From assembly GCA_963854835.1 (NCBI GenBank), contig OY978525.1:28915253-28979252 (forward strand): 64,000 nucleotides of DNA, in the 5' to 3' direction. Positions within the stretch are counted from its first letter, which is position 1. Each line of letters begins with the position of its first letter. Below, in pieces: positions 1 to 12,820 of this stretch. A program made the translations under genes and the position numbers. Source of the DNA: Megamerina dolium. Taxonomy: Eukaryota; Arthropoda; Insecta; Diptera; Megamerinidae. Under the pieces are notes generated by a model. That model had not been told where the DNA came from and searched no databases. It saw only the letters and a list, made by a program, of their open reading frames with translations.

Positions 1-1513
1 ACGCCAAGTATATCGGACATCCTATTTTTATATATTTTTGAGGGCAGTGTTATTAATCTATTCAATTTGTAAACTGATTCATTTCTACCGAAAGAGCACA
101 ATTTGAACGGTCACTTATTGAAGTCAAAAAATTAAAGATGCCATGTGTGCCATGGTTTGACCTCAAATTTGCCAAAACTAAGCGTAATTAATGTATACTC
201 ATTTTCTATGGAAAATCCCACAGAATCCCCGCAAGTTAACATGAACACATGAAAAACGGAACAATATCGGGAACATAAGGCGTCATAAACTAAATATCTG
301 AAATTTTGAACGATCCGCTAAATATAAATGTGGCCAGCTTTCTTGATGTAACATATTATTAAGCTTGCTGGCTTCTGGTCTATGGCATTTTTCAATTATT
401 AATTTAATTATTAATTAATTTAATTTAATTATTCAATGTAACAATATATTTGGTCTGTTATGATGCCAGCAAACGTGCAAAAAAACCTTTCTGGTTATCA
501 ATTCTATCATAGGTTAGGTTGCTCCAGTTTCCTTCTGAAGTCATTTCTTATTCCTCGTGAACGTCTGCCCCAAAACTAGCAAATTTTTGCGTTTTGGTGT
601 AAATTTGCTGATAAATAAGCGATTGAGGTACTTAGATTTTTCTCTTCTGATTCTTCTGATGGTCACATGTCGCTCTTTGTAGGCCGTTCCCATGACTTTG
701 TCGAAATCAAGTGCCATTAGCCGTTGACTGGGTACTTAATATATCCCAACCTACATATAATTCACCTATATATACTAGTATTTATACAGGTGCATTTATA
801 ATATATGTACTATCTATGGACAATGAGAATAATAAATACACTAAAAATTAAATTTGCAATTTATTTGAAATAAATAAAATATTGTATAATACGAGTACTA
901 GACTCTCATTGCAATATCATTATTTACTTATTGTATTAGCTGTTGTCATGTAGGTAGGTACAAAATGTATTTATAATAGAAATGTTTATTTGGATTACAT
1001 AAAAAAGCATAACGGTAGTGAGGTTCACGCATTTTAAAAAGATGTAAAATTAATTAAAACAAAAAAAAAAAATAGTGCTATTCATGATCTTGCATAAGGT
1101 CGGTTACTATTACAACTATGCTTTGTAAGAGTTTTGGTGAATTAATTTTATTCAAATTTTGTTCTCTGTCAGCTGTTTTAAGTGTTTAATCAATGTTGCA
1201 TATGCATAGCAAGCATGATATGTATAAACTATAGCATATGCATATGAATAACAAGTACTTTCTATTTATAGCATACTTCTAAGCGCAGAGTAAAAGTACA
1301 TTCATACATTTTGTAGAACCGTAAGCACCGGATTGTGAATTCCGTTAGAAAGAAAATAATGTATATCTTCATTATTATAAGTTTATAAAATACAGAAGTT
1401 AATTCATTTATTTTTTCCATATTTACTTTAATATAAATACTCGTAATATGAAATTATATCTTTTATATAAAAACTTATCGTTTTTAATTTGCTTCTCAAC
1501 TTTCTCATTACAG
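1..1513. other. AT-rich non-coding sequence upstream of gene 1 exon
   Basis: No supported gene. The sequence is AT-rich with short poly-A and TTAATTAA-type runs. It ends in a pyrimidine-containing splice acceptor (TTTCTCATTACAG) just before the exon at 1514, so at least its right part is intron of gene 1. Earlier exons of that gene must lie upstream of the window or are unrecognised here. Confidence 0.5.
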
Positions 1514-1740
1514 CCCAATCATTATGTGACCATAACAACTCATTGTGAGCCTGGTGATGCTACCGATGCGGCAGCTGAGACAAGGCGTATTAAACAGATT
1601 GTTGGTGAATTGCAGAATAATCTCTGCAATGTCACCATCATGGGTGATCCCGATTTGGACACATTATCGAATATGGATCCAAATTCATTGGTCGATCTGA
1701 CTGGCAAAGATTTTATGGAACACATGAAGGATTCAGGCAG
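1514..1740 (+). CDS. Internal exon of unrecognised host gene 1
   Basis: The exon is bounded by acceptor TTTCTCATTACAG and donor AG|GTTAGG. It encodes about 75 residues with balanced, protein-like composition, from PNHYVTITTHCEPGD to DFMEHMKDSG, then two bases of an Arg codon. The frame stays open for about 450 bases past the donor, but there the translation becomes AT-rich low-complexity (Phe/Ile/Tyr), marking the true end at 1740. The two leftover bases (AG) pair with the first base of the exon at 12821 to make AGA (Arg), so the junction reads DSG-R-PLCAKRN and the frame continues to a stop. I do not recognise the family. The region is acidic and helical-looking, with no transmembrane segment. 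The start codon is upstream. Confidence that it is a real exon is high; its function is unknown. Confidence 0.75.
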
Positions 1741-2189
1741 GTTAGGGGGAGAGGCCCAGATGTGGTGGTTATCTCCCAGCGCACCACATCTTTGTCTCTA
1801 TGTGTTATATTCTATACTATTTACTTATTTTCATATACTCTTTTTTCTCAAATACTTAATTTTTCCTTGTATTATAAATACACGTTATACAGTAAAATTC
1901 ATTTACATAGAAAATATGCAAACAGTCAGCATAAATGCTATTTTTCTTCCAAACCGTAACACCATATATGATCGGTTTATAAAATTTAATTGTCATCTAT
2001 TGTATAATTCACAAATATATTTCAATATATTTGGGTATGGTTTGCTTATACATGAATTTGCTCTTTTTATATATTGTACTTATATTTCGAAATTGCATGA
2101 ATGTTTGTGTATACATTTTTTTACAATATACTACTTCAATTATATAACTAGAATAATATTGAGGTGGATCAAATTGTATGAAGCAAAAT

Positions 2190-3125
2190 TTTGACTAGCT
2201 GGCTCAGCAAAAAATATAAAATTCGATTCATTTCAAGCATTTTTTTCCGAAGATACGATAATATATTTAAACCAGATGGTCTAAATGTTATGGAAGAAAA
2301 ATTAATGGAGACTAGTCATAAATTTTTTCACTCTAGGGTCGATTCTTGGGCACCTATTGGGTTATTTTTTGGTTTTCCATTCTCTATGGAAGCCCTCTTA
2401 GTTATTTCACGGGCTATTTGACGATTTTCAGCTGTTTTTGCGACCATTTCCAATAGGAGCCCTCTTAATGGATGAAAATGGGTATTAAGTAGAATCAGAT
2501 GAAATGTTGTAGAGCATGTTGTAAAAATCGAAAGCAGTACATATTGTTATTGTAGAGGTAATTCTTGAGCAGCTAAAGGGTTATTTTCAGCTGTTCATGA
2601 GTCATTTTCCATGGCAGCCCTCTTAAGGGTCATAGGAAATATTGCAAAGGAAAATTTAAGTGTTGTAGAGAGGATTCTTGAGCAGGTAAGGAGTTACTTG
2701 TCAATTTTCAGTTTTTTTTGTTTCCATATTCGATGGAAGTTCCCTTAAGTATGGATATAGAGGCTAAGTAAGTTCGGAGAAATTGCTGGGGAGGATAAAT
2801 TAATGAAGACCTGTCATAGATTTCGTGTCATTATGAAGAATTTTTGGGCAGCAATGTGGACGTTTTTTGATTTCTATCTGTTTTAGGGTACATTTTATAT
2901 GGCAGCCCTCTTAAGGAATGGATATAGAGGTTAAGTAGTTTCAGAGAAATTGTTGGAGAGAAAAAATTAGTGACAATCGGTTATAGATTTCGTGACTTTG
3001 TGGACGATTTTGGGGCAGCAACGTGGATATTTGTTGATTTTTAGTTGTTTTAGGGTCTATTTTATATATGAGAACCCTCTTATGAAATTAATATGGGTTT
3101 AAGTATTGGATCTATAACTTAATTC
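2190..3125. repeat. Array B, block 1: degenerate ~155-165 bp tandem repeat
   Basis: About six diverged units recur. The recurring words are a box like GGCAGCCCTCTTAAG, then GGATATAGAGGTTAAGTA, then GAAATTGTTGGAGAG followed by AAAATTA, then GATTTTCAGCTGTTTT. Units are roughly 155-165 bp. The same words in the same order recur at 51.0-52.5 kb and 60.6-61.6 kb, so this is a dispersed tandem-repeat family. It lies in the long intron of gene 1. A 76-residue open frame inside it (2191-2421) is not protein-like. Confidence 0.6.
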
Positions 3126-3149
3126 GTGCGGTTTTATTTTTCAAAATTT

Positions 3150-3540
3150 GTACGTTTATTTCAGAAAAACATGTACAATAGTACTATTCAAAGTATTGCC
3201 CATCTGAAGTTATGACTTTATTCCCATCTTTCTGGCAATTTGTGAATTCCATCTCTAAAGAACTGCGCCGGATTGGCGGCCAAGAATGAATCAAGCCAAT
3301 TTGTAATACACTGTTCTGATGTGAACCTTATTCCAGTGAGGGCGATCTGCATCGATCGGAATAAATGATAGTCGGACGGGGCAAGGTCTGGGCTATAAGG
3401 CGGGTGAGGCAAAACTTCTCAGCCGCTGTTTTCCAAATATTTTTTGAACGGTGTTGCACCATGAGGCCGAGCGTTGTCATGATGGAAAATTATGGACTCA
3501 AATTATTGTTGTTTACGCTTCAAATGAATGACATATACTG
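3150..3540 (-). pseudogene. Mariner transposase C-terminal relic (nested in array B)
   Basis: Read on the minus strand, the fragment contains FHHDNARPHGATPF (second catalytic Asp block), then HPPYSPDLAPSDYHLF (third Asp block), then FFRDGIHKLPERWEKVITSDGQYFE near the end. This is the DD34D C-terminus of a mariner transposase. One in-frame TGA stands between the two blocks (NSG*EVLP), probably a former Trp codon. The N-terminal two thirds are missing. Array B sequence lies on both sides, so the element entered the array and then decayed. It cannot encode an active enzyme. Confidence 0.85.
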
Positions 3541-3544
3541 AGAA

Positions 3545-3905
3545 AGACGCACAATGACAGTAGCTTTCCAACGCATGTTCGGAATATTGGAACGATGGAA
3601 TAATAATCAAGTTACGCCATCTCTTAGCAAACCGCACGAATTAAGTTATAGATATATCCTCCAATATGTTTGGACGATATATTTTGAAGAAAAATTAAGT
3701 ACAGAAGGTCATACATCTTATCACTCTACGGGGGATTCCTGCGTAGCTATAGGTTTGTTGATTTTCAGTCGTTTTTGCGTTCACTTTCCAAGACAGCCCC
3801 TTTAAGAAATATTGTTTAGGAAAAGTTGATTAAGAAAAATTGCTCTCCGAACGATTTCTGGCACCTATGTCGGTACTGTTCGATTTACGTATGTTTTTGT
3901 GTCCC
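3545..3905. repeat. Array B, continuation right of the mariner relic
   Basis: The words TTGATTTTCAGTCGTTTTTGCG, ACAGCCCCTTTAAG and AGAAAAATTAAGTAC match array B units left of the mariner fragment. This suggests one array of about 1.4 kb before the insertion. The open frame 3554-3805 is a by-product of the repeat. Confidence 0.5.
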
Positions 3906-5479
3906 ATGGTTTTTATTTTTCACTGAGCTAGAGGTTTTAAACATTTTACCCACCTTAGTTTTTATACAAACTTGGCACTAGTAACACCGAAGAATCTGGC
4001 TGAAGTTTCCTATAACCAATCTTGTTGTTCATGCTATTTATTAGATTGTAGTCCTGCATATTTTTCAAGAGCATATTATTATCACATGGTAATTAAATAT
4101 TACAATTTGCAAAATTTCATAAGAAAATGACGTTTTACCGAGAAAGAAAGACTTTTAATAATAGGGATGAACATTTAAGACATTTCAAATGATCCAACCT
4201 AATATTTACTAATAAAATAATGATGCAAGACTTCACTATACAAGCGAGACATATGCAGATGTAATTTTTGCTTTTTATAAACGAATATAGAAGCATTTGT
4301 ATTCGTTGAAATGAAATTCAGCGTATATAATATTCTGCATACGTATGCATGAACACGTGTATGTACTAAATTACTGATGACAGTTAAATTAATTAATATT
4401 AATATGATCTTAATGCTATAGAGTGCATACAAATGCTCTTGATTTAATTAATTGTCTCATATAATAATTGCACATATTCATGCATACCCACGTACATATC
4501 GAATATGGTATATATCGAGTTGGCGTATATGCAGTACTGCAGTAGCATCGACGATGCATATTATATAAATATGAGTGATGTTTATATAATTTATAAGTAC
4601 TTACATATGTATGTAGAATTGGATATATTTGTACGTATGCATGTCTGCTTAAAATGTGCATATATTTGAAATTTGCAGTTTTTGTGTATAGAAATGTAAA
4701 ATCTACATGAGGCTGTAGTAGCACGAGTTATGGGGACACCATTAGGCATGGTGATATTTTTCAGAATAGTGTAGATTTAATATTATCATTGTGAGTTGCA
4801 ATTTCTGGCAAATTTTGTTTTCATATTTCGACCAAGTCAGGATTTTAATAGTGCAATACATGTTTTTGAAGCCTCAAATAGTCCTTAAGTATAATTAGCA
4901 TATATGTGCAACAAATTTTTCCTTCAACTTGTACTACTACGAACCAATGTATGTTAAATATTGTAAATATTTGTACGACTATATTTTGTACACACGATAC
5001 ATTGGAAATCATTCGCACAATTCCAAAAGTTGATTACAGGACTGAAAAGTAAACACAGTTCAACCAAAACTGTTAGGATTAAAATTGAACAAGAAAACAC
5101 AAAGAGAATGACAAAAGGCTTAAAAATGCACCGGCAATATTTATTTTGAAATATTTCTTAATAATAAATTCACTCTAGAATAGAGCATTTCTATCAAAAT
5201 TATATAATTTCAAGAAAATAAATTCTGATTGTAGCTTTTCGTACTTCTTGCGAAGGCTCCATTTGCATTTGACTTAGACTATAGGGGTCTATATTGTTAC
5301 ACCAGCAAAAATGAAGATTTTACACTACATAGCAAACTAACTCATATTAACCCAGTCTCCACTACATATAACACGCATCTGTTCCCATAATGAATATGCG
5401 ATCACACGCATCAACATCCAAAATTTAATGGCGATTTACTTTAACTGCATAGAAAATATGATAGTTATATGTAGGTATA
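3906..5479. other. Intronic AT-rich sequence, nothing recognised
   Basis: No gene or repeat could be supported. The two minus-strand open frames near 4199-4724 are rich in Tyr, His and Ile, derive from alternating ATGTATGCAT-like sequence and are judged spurious. Confidence 0.5.
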
Positions 5480-6564
5480 GGGTATTTCAACAAGAGGTAT
5501 AATTTGAAATTTCTCATTATTTTTTCAGTTGTCAACACAATTGTCATTCATTGACATTTGACAAAGAACATATAGATATTTTCAGATATGGAGCAATACA
5601 CGCTCGCACTCGCGCATTAAAACAGTCAAAAAATTTGCTTAAAAAACGGTAAAAATATCGCCTCGGGCAAGTTAGTGATATAAGGACTCGTGCTTGTTCG
5701 GCTAGGCGATCTGAAAATATCACAGATGTAGCTGAGAGCGTGACTGAAAAGTACATTTTGCTTGGATCAGAGGAACTGGTCCTATCCAAAGCCATTTGCA
5801 CCGTATTTTGGAAAAGAAGCCTTTAGACCACGGAAAACGTCGTACATTCGCTGATTGAGTGCTGGAAATGTATGACGAAGATCATGATTTCTCAAACAAA
5901 ATTATTCTGAGACTCATTTTTATCTGTCTGGGTACGTAAATAAGCAAAACTGTCGCATCTGGGTTTTGAAAATTCAAAAGAAATGGTCGAACAACCTCCC
6001 CACTCACAACGAGTGACAGTTTGTTGCGGTTTTTGGATTGGCGGTGTCTTTGGAACATATTTTTCTGAAAGTGATACTGGTACGTCCATTTCAGTGAATG
6101 GAGGGCATTTCCGAACGATGTTGACTGACTTTTTTTTGGCCTAAAATTGATGTTATGGTCGTGGACGACATTTATTTTTAGCAAGAAGCCTCCACATGCC
6201 CTACAGATGGTGAAGCAATGGCGGACGTGTGATTTTTCGCTGAGATCGTGCGACTCAACACCATTAGACTTCTTTTTTCGGGACCAATGCTCCACCAAAT
6301 ATTGAAGCACTCAAAGATAATATTAGAGTTGTTATTCGCGAGATACAGCCAGCCGCAATTATGCGAAAATGTGATAAAAAATTTCATCAAAAGAATGGTC
6401 ATAAGCAATAAGAGTTGCGGCAGACGTTTGGCAAGTATTGTGTATTGTGTATTCACCTCTCGTTGAAAGACGCTGTACATAATACTTACGTATATATAAA
6501 TATACAAATATAATGTAGTATGTATAATTGAGTAGGGTTATAAATAAATGTTGAAATATTCACC
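5480..6564 (+). mobile_element. maT/mariner-like element, copy 1 (decayed)
   Basis: The left end GGGTATTTCAACA (after a TA) and right end TGTTGAAATATTC are inverted repeats. The left-end region closely matches the element at 9803-11010 read on the opposite strand. Between the ends the plus strand encodes broken transposase: RRTFADWVLEMYDEDHDF and SNKIIL, then after a frame break a DNA-binding-to-catalytic-core stretch (RVTVCCGFWIGGVFGTYF, HFRTMLTDFF), then a remnant of the CDSTPLDFF block. It has stops and frameshifts throughout and is dead. The ESHFHLSGYVNKQN-type family is known from Tc1/mariner-superfamily (maT-like) elements of insects. The assignment to a precise clade is inference. Confidence 0.8.
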
Positions 6565-6599
6565 TCTTTACTGAAAGTTTATATTGCAGGCAACTTGCC

Positions 6600-6970
6600 A
6601 CCAATTAATAAATTTTTTATGACTATAAGGCAAAATTTTAAAGAATTTTAAAGGTGTAAACAATATTTTTAGGACTATAAAGCAAAATTTTAACGATCTT
6701 AAAGGGTTTCAGAGTTTTATCGCTAAAAATATTAAAAATTTGGATATAAATGGCATTTGCTAATTGTTAATATAATGTAGTGTAAATTAAACATCAAACA
6801 TCAAAGTTATGATCAGAATATATTTAAACAATTCTTCTAGCATATAATAATTTTGGGATTTCATTAGGCAAAAATATAGACTTTCGGCGATCAATAACAT
6901 TTGAGAAGAAAATGTAGTGCAAATTGGTCATCAAATGTCAAAGTTCTGATATAGAAACAGTTTAATGAAT
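6600..6970. repeat. Small diverged direct repeats right of the maT-like copy
   Basis: ACTATAAGGCAAAATTTTAA near 6620 is followed ~54 bp later by ACTATAAAGCAAAATTTTAA. Further right, TAATGTAGTGTAAATT with CATCAAAGTTATGAT (~6772) recurs as AATGTAGTGCAAATT with GTCAAAGTTCTGAT (~6910), about 140 bp on. These are short, decayed tandem repeats of unknown origin. Confidence 0.5.
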
Positions 6971-9802
6971 GGCCATTTTGTATTACATTGTTTTTTTATG
7001 TGTACCGACCCAACCTAATGTAAAAGTAATGAATGCGCTATGGTCTGCAAGTGAGTGTTGTGTTTACCCATTATCATAATCATCATTAGCATCATATTGC
7101 AATTAGTGTATAGAGTAAATGTACGTACTCATGTATCCATACATATATTAGAACTGTACAATAAATATATGCGATATTCAGAATATAATTTGTTAATTTT
7201 TTGAGCAATGTTTTTCGGAAAAATTTTTGAAAAACATTTTTTTTTTAATGTGATGCTCTCGGCTTTCTTTTCGAAGTTGTAAATTTGTATCATGATATGA
7301 AATGTTGTCCCAGAATAGCGGAAGTCATAAGGAGTTAATGAAATTTGTGTTATTTCTTCAAGGAAGGTGTAAATGTGGTGTGGTGTATTGTAGACTTTAG
7401 AAGTAGCGGTACAAAATTGAAATATCCTCAAGCCTTGAATCCTTATTCTAAAGAAGTTAAATCTATTCCGCAGAAAAGTTCCTCGTCAAATTTTGCTACA
7501 GTCGTCCCAAGTTAAACATTATTTTGCAATTTATTGAAAATTTTCTTATTAAAAAGTACAACAACAATAGGAGTATTACTTAAAAAATTGAGACAATTTT
7601 TTTCGAATAAATTTGCGGACATTAATTTTCGGAAATTTTATTTGCTTTGTGAAATTTTATCTTCTGAGTTCGGAAAAATAACGTCACATATTTATTCAAA
7701 ATTGTGCATGTCTCTCTAACAGAAGATCCAAATTTTACTTTAAAAAGAGCAGCGGGTTATCACAAAAAAAAACTTTTTGAACTACTCTTTAAATGCAAAT
7801 TGAATTATTTTTTCGAAAATACTTTCAGAAAAATTTTACGCTGATCGAAAAATCATATTTTGAAATTGTGAACATTTCTAATATACATATAACGTGTAGG
7901 ATGATAGAAACAAATCAACTAGTAGTGATGTTAGTATACAATTTAGTATTATGTATATAATGTATAAATTGAATATTGGACATCGGTGCGATTGGACATC
8001 AGTTTACACTTGACTTGATGTGACATTAATGTGATATACGAGTATGATGAAATACTTACAAACACACATATGTAAGTATATACGCGCGAAATTTTAACAA
8101 GTTTACACTCATGTGTCCACATTACTTAAGGCCAGCTTTTGTTGTTATCACATAGCCTTGCATTTGCCCCTTTAGTTGCTACATACTACATAAGGGATGA
8201 GTGTGAAAACATCATATCCTAAATGCCATTTTGATATTATTATTTACCCATAGGGAGTTTCCAAGGCGGTTTACAGTGTGCCAATTAGTGTACATGTTCT
8301 TGTATGTATGTGTGGGAGTGCTTGTATGAATACGTGAATATATGGGTCGTTTTTAGAAGCACTGGTTATGGTTATTATTTTTAAGGACTTTGATGAATAT
8401 TATTATGTTTACATGTACCCGCAGGTACAAGTACATTAATGCAATGCGTCCCGTCATTCTTTCGTCATTGCAGTTCGTTCAATTTACTTAATGCATTGAC
8501 TTGACTTAGTAATTGCATTGCCCTTAAGTGCTTTTTCTACTTATTTATGTATACCAGCTTTCAATATTAAAATTTTGCATTTAAATTTGTTTATAATAGC
8601 GTATGGAAATTATATAGATTCAAGGTTTGAAGTAACTACAATATAGGTTTGAATAACATTTCTTAGAGATGCTCGTCAAAGTTTCTTTGGTCCCATTAAT
8701 GCCAATCTGTAAATATGTATATCTGTTTGCTTTAAGGAATTTATCATAATCGATTGGTTAATATTAAAATGAATTGTTTTTTATATATTGCATTAATATT
8801 TATTCACTAACTTTTATAATTTAAATTAATTTATATTTAATTAGTATCGTCAAATGGGGTCTTAAGAGCAGTTTTTTTTTCAAAGTAAAATATTTGTTAA
8901 AAAATTTAGAATATTTTGAAAATTTTGGTAAGAACTTAGACATGATGATGCACTGAGAAGGGTTTCTTTAATAAATTTTTCAGCATGAACAAGAATTACA
9001 TTAAAATCATGTCGGAATCATATCGAAATCTTCATCAATATTCTTTATACACAAGTAAAATTGGTATTGAACCATTAAGGTTTTTGTTACAAGATTTTCT
9101 GCAAATATACCTAATCCATAACTCCATCCCTTAGGAACGTTACCATAGGAAATACCAATATTAAAAAACGTAATTGCAGATCTTTCCGGTGCGTTTTAAA
9201 ATTAGCGATATTATTATCGGTAATGTTAGGATGTAATTATGTATGTTCAGAAAAATTGCTGCGCAGCAATAATGATTCATATATTTTACCTCTTTATGGT
9301 GTGATTGGTATTGATGGTAGTGAATTTAATAAAAATCTTTGAAATCTATGGAGTGAATATATGGTAAGCCATATTCGCGAAGAAATTTATAGAATCCAAT
9401 CAGTAATTTTACCCTTCTGGAGCGATTCCAGTTATTTTCATATTTTTTTTGTTTCTTTGAGGTGAGGAACGAAATGTAATGTAAACAAACCTCAAATTTG
9501 AATTTATCGACCCGACTATGTATAGAAATGTTTATACTGTCTGGTGGGTAAGACTTGTTTATTCGTGTGTCCGTTCAATATTTAGAAATTGTTTAATTGT
9601 TGGCAATATAGACTCAACAAAAATACTCAAACATGCAAAGTAGGTAGAATAATGTGGAAAATCTTTAAAAATTCTGAAATCATATAATGGCATATTCAAT
9701 ATATTGTTATGTTTGGTTAGAGAAATATGTAATTTAAAAAAAATATCACACATTTTTTTTAACTAGTAAAGATCAAGGGTCGATGCGAATATTCTTTCAT
9801 AT
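6971..9802. other. Intronic AT-rich sequence, nothing recognised
   Basis: No coding frame with protein-like composition was found. Open frames at 7129-7431, 7534-7719 and 9559-9753 are AT-driven. Pieces near 7200-7860 repeat words such as TTTTTCGAAAA and GAAATTTTA without a clear period. Confidence 0.45.
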
Positions 9803-11010
9803 GGTATTGCAACGAAAGGAATAATTTAGGTAAAAAAAAAATAAAAAAAATTTAATGAACAGAGCTGATAGTTTTATTTTCATCCAAAGTATAAACACTA
9901 AGGTTAGTAATGAAACAAAATATCTGCCAAATGCCGCGAGTCTTCTTGCATATGGCCATTCTTTTGATGAAAATTCATATTTTCGCATAATTGCGGCTGC
10001 ATCTCGCAAATAACAGCTCTAATATTATACCTGAGGACTCCAATATTTGCTGGAGCATTGGCGTAGACTTCATCTTTAACGTAGCTCTAAAGAAAAAAGT
10101 CTAATGGTGTTAAATCGCACGAACTTGACAGCCACTCAGAGTCTTCATTTCGAGGAATCACACGTCCAGGAAATTTTTTACGCAATAGAGTCATGGCTTC
10201 ATCGGCTGTATGAAAATAGACATAATACATATCCATAACGTTATCATCATCAATAGGCGAAAAATAGTCTCTCAACATCGTTCGGTAACGCAATTCATTT
10301 ACTAAAACGGTCGCATCAGCATCATTTTCAAAAAAAAAAAAAAAAAAAAAATTATGGCCCAAAAACTGCACCAGGTTGTTTGACCATTTCTTTTGAGTTT
10401 TTGGAACAGCAGATGCGAGAGTTTTGCTTATTCACGTAACCAGACAGATGAAAATGAGACTCATCACTCAATATAATTTTGTTTGAGAAATCATGATCTT
10501 CTTCATGCATTTCCAGTACCCAATCAACGAATGTATGGCATTTTTCTCGCTCTAAAGGCTTCAATGCTTATGTCAACTGCACCTTATAAACATGTGGGCC
10601 AAGACCTTTATGCAAAATACGGTACAAAGTGGCTTTGGATGGGTCAAACTTCTGTGATCTTCTCGAAATGGACAAATCTGGACTTTCAACCACACTCGCA
10701 GTTACAGATGCGATGTGTTCAATTAACCTAGCCAGGCAACCACGAGTTGGAGTCTTTAAATCATTAACTTGTCTGAGATGTCCGAACTTTTCGATTAATT
10801 TCACTATAGATGTGCGAAAAGGCGCTTGCTGATAGGCAAAAATAGTACGAGTTTTACCAATCGTGTTCGCGATAATTTCACCGTTTTTGTAGTGAATTTT
10901 CACTATTTCAATGCATTGTTTGAACATGTGTCAAAGGTCAAGGACAGTTGTATATTGGCATCTGAAAAAATAATGTGAAATTTAAAATGAAGCCTATTGT
11001 TGAAATACCT
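9803..11010 (-). mobile_element. maT/mariner-like element, copy 2 (decayed, better preserved)
   Basis: It has the same ends as copy 1, in reverse: GGTATTGCAAC at the left and TGTTGAAATACC at the right. On the minus strand it encodes a helix-turn-helix N-terminus (10568-10927: MFKQCIEIVKIHYKNGE through PFRTSIVKLIEKFGHLR), then 10352-10564 with LEMHEEDHDFSNKIILSDES and HFHLSGYVNKQNSRI (first catalytic Asp block), then 10087-10371 with FPGRVIPRNEDSEWL and CDLTPLDFFL (last Asp block). The frames are separated by shifts. A run of about 20 T/A bases at 10330-10350 interrupts the core, and a large part of the central domain is missing. The block that should hold the second Asp reads MYYVYFHTA, so it is probably lost. 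The element is not functional. Confidence 0.85.
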
Positions 11011-11097
11011 TGTACATACAACAACAAAGTGTACAGATGTGAATTTACTAGTGCGCTTGAAAGTACGCAATACTAGTTTTTATTTACAATATTATGC

Positions 11098-12223
11098 ACA
11101 TTTTACAGAGCTGTAAAAGAATTGAATCATTACGGAATTCACTCACCCTTAATTCATTTAAAAGCTGCATCAATGAGACTGCACTCTTTTGCTTCGAATT
11201 CATTAAAGAATGACAGACGAACCATTCATCATTCTCAAAAGCTTAAAATTATCACACTTTCCCATTCAGTAAAGAGTGGGAATTAAAAAATATCAATCCC
11301 ATTCTTGAAAGGCTTAAAAATATGATGAATTCATTTAATATTATAATTCTTTTAAACTCTGAAATACTGGAAATATGATATTATTTATTACCATGAAAAG
11401 CATAGCTGATTTGGAACAAAGCATATGGTATTATTATGAAGGTAGAGCAACTACAAAAAATTCCTATTGGCTCCACGGTATAATTTCAAAAACTGGCTTC
11501 TTATAGTATCAAGCTAGTGTGTTTCTTGTTTCCTTTTCAGCTTCTTCTCCTTCTTTTCCCATATGTTTTTTGTTTTTTTATTTACTTTTTCTCCTTCATT
11601 GATAAGAACTCTCCCCAATGGCTCTACCTTGAGTTTTTATACCATGACAAAACCAATCAGCTGTCATTATTTACATAAATAAACGAATTGTAGTTATAAA
11701 TTTTTGGCTTTGAAATGTTTATAAGGTTGGTTGTTTGAGGTATTTAATTGGCTTGTTTCGTTTCTTAAATTGGTTTCGAAACGCAAACGTACATGTGAGC
11801 ATATTTGAATATATAATAATAGTATTTAATCAATTTTGATTTTTTGCATTTAATACTTTCTTTATATTTAATATAAGCCAATGGTAACCCAAAAATGAAA
11901 GATCCAACAACCATACAGATATTTTGTAAACAACAAAACGGGAAGAAGAAGAAAGGTTGTCAGCTTGCTACTGAATGGATATCGCCACTCCCATTCCTTT
12001 TATGCTGCAGCCATCTGCGGCTGCATTCATCAAAATTTCAATTCTGTGTGAATTCTTTAGGATTTTCAATTCATGAATTGAAAACGAATAGAAATCATTC
12101 ATTTTTATCAGCCTAAAGATTTCACACACTGAATGGTAGAAAAAAAGATTGCAGGTTTTCAAAATTTAAATAAATGAATTAAAAGTGAAAATGAGTTCAC
12201 ACTTTTACAGCTCTGACTTTTTA
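11098..12223. mobile_element. hAT-type non-autonomous element with 8-bp target duplication
   Basis: The 14-bp terminal inverted repeats are CAGAGCTGTAAAAG at 11106 and its near-complement CTTTTACAGCTCTG ending at 12215. They are flanked by ACATTTTA (11098-11105) and ACTTTTTA (12216-12223), matching at 7 of 8 positions. An 8-bp duplication and CAG(A/G)G termini are the known signature of hAT transposons. The 1.1 kb interior has no transposase-like frame, so it is a MITE-like or internally deleted derivative. Further partly inverted AT-rich words (TTAATTCATTTA and TAAATGAATTAA) extend the ends to roughly 90 bp at low identity. Small frames inside (11895-12162) are not protein-like. Confidence 0.7.
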
Positions 12224-12820
12224 CAATACTGAATTTGAGCTGCAAATAACTGACAATTTTTCCTGTAACTTTACAATAGATAGAATTGATTTACCAATAG
12301 TGTTGTAAAGTAAACTTTAAAAAGGTTGTTCAAATTTGATTGCAAATATTTGCTTAAGTGCTATTTTGTGAATACAGATACTTTGATTTTTGCTTTTTCA
12401 AATTAATGTTTTTGGTTGTTGAAAAAATGAAACAAAATACTGATTTCTTGAATCAACAAACAATATATGCTGAATGTCAACTGTCAAAGTTAACAAATTA
12501 CAGTACTACCACTCTCATAACCTTTCAATAGTATTATTGCTAACAAGCTGACTCCACCGGAAATTAAATGAATTAATCATTTTTGACACTCTCGACCCCT
12601 AACTCCCTAGTTGATGTTATACAATATATTTATATTAGAAAATATTACATATTTTTTTTACTATACACATTTCCTTTTCTAACATATTATTTTCTGTTTT
12701 TCTTTGTTGTTTCAATTTCAATATCTCATCACTTTACTTGCCAATTCTCACAACTACTGCATTCATATCTACATACTATATGTACTATATGTTTGTATGT
12801 GGATCATCAATATACCTTAG
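12224..12820. other. 3' part of the long intron of gene 1
   Basis: AT-rich intronic sequence ending in a weak acceptor, ATATACCTTAG, at 12820. No other feature was found. Confidence 0.5.

Noticed and set aside
4199..4724. Two overlapping minus-strand frames of 77 and 102 residues
   Set aside because: Composition is Tyr/His/Ile-rich from ATGTATGCAT-like DNA; no splice or motif support.
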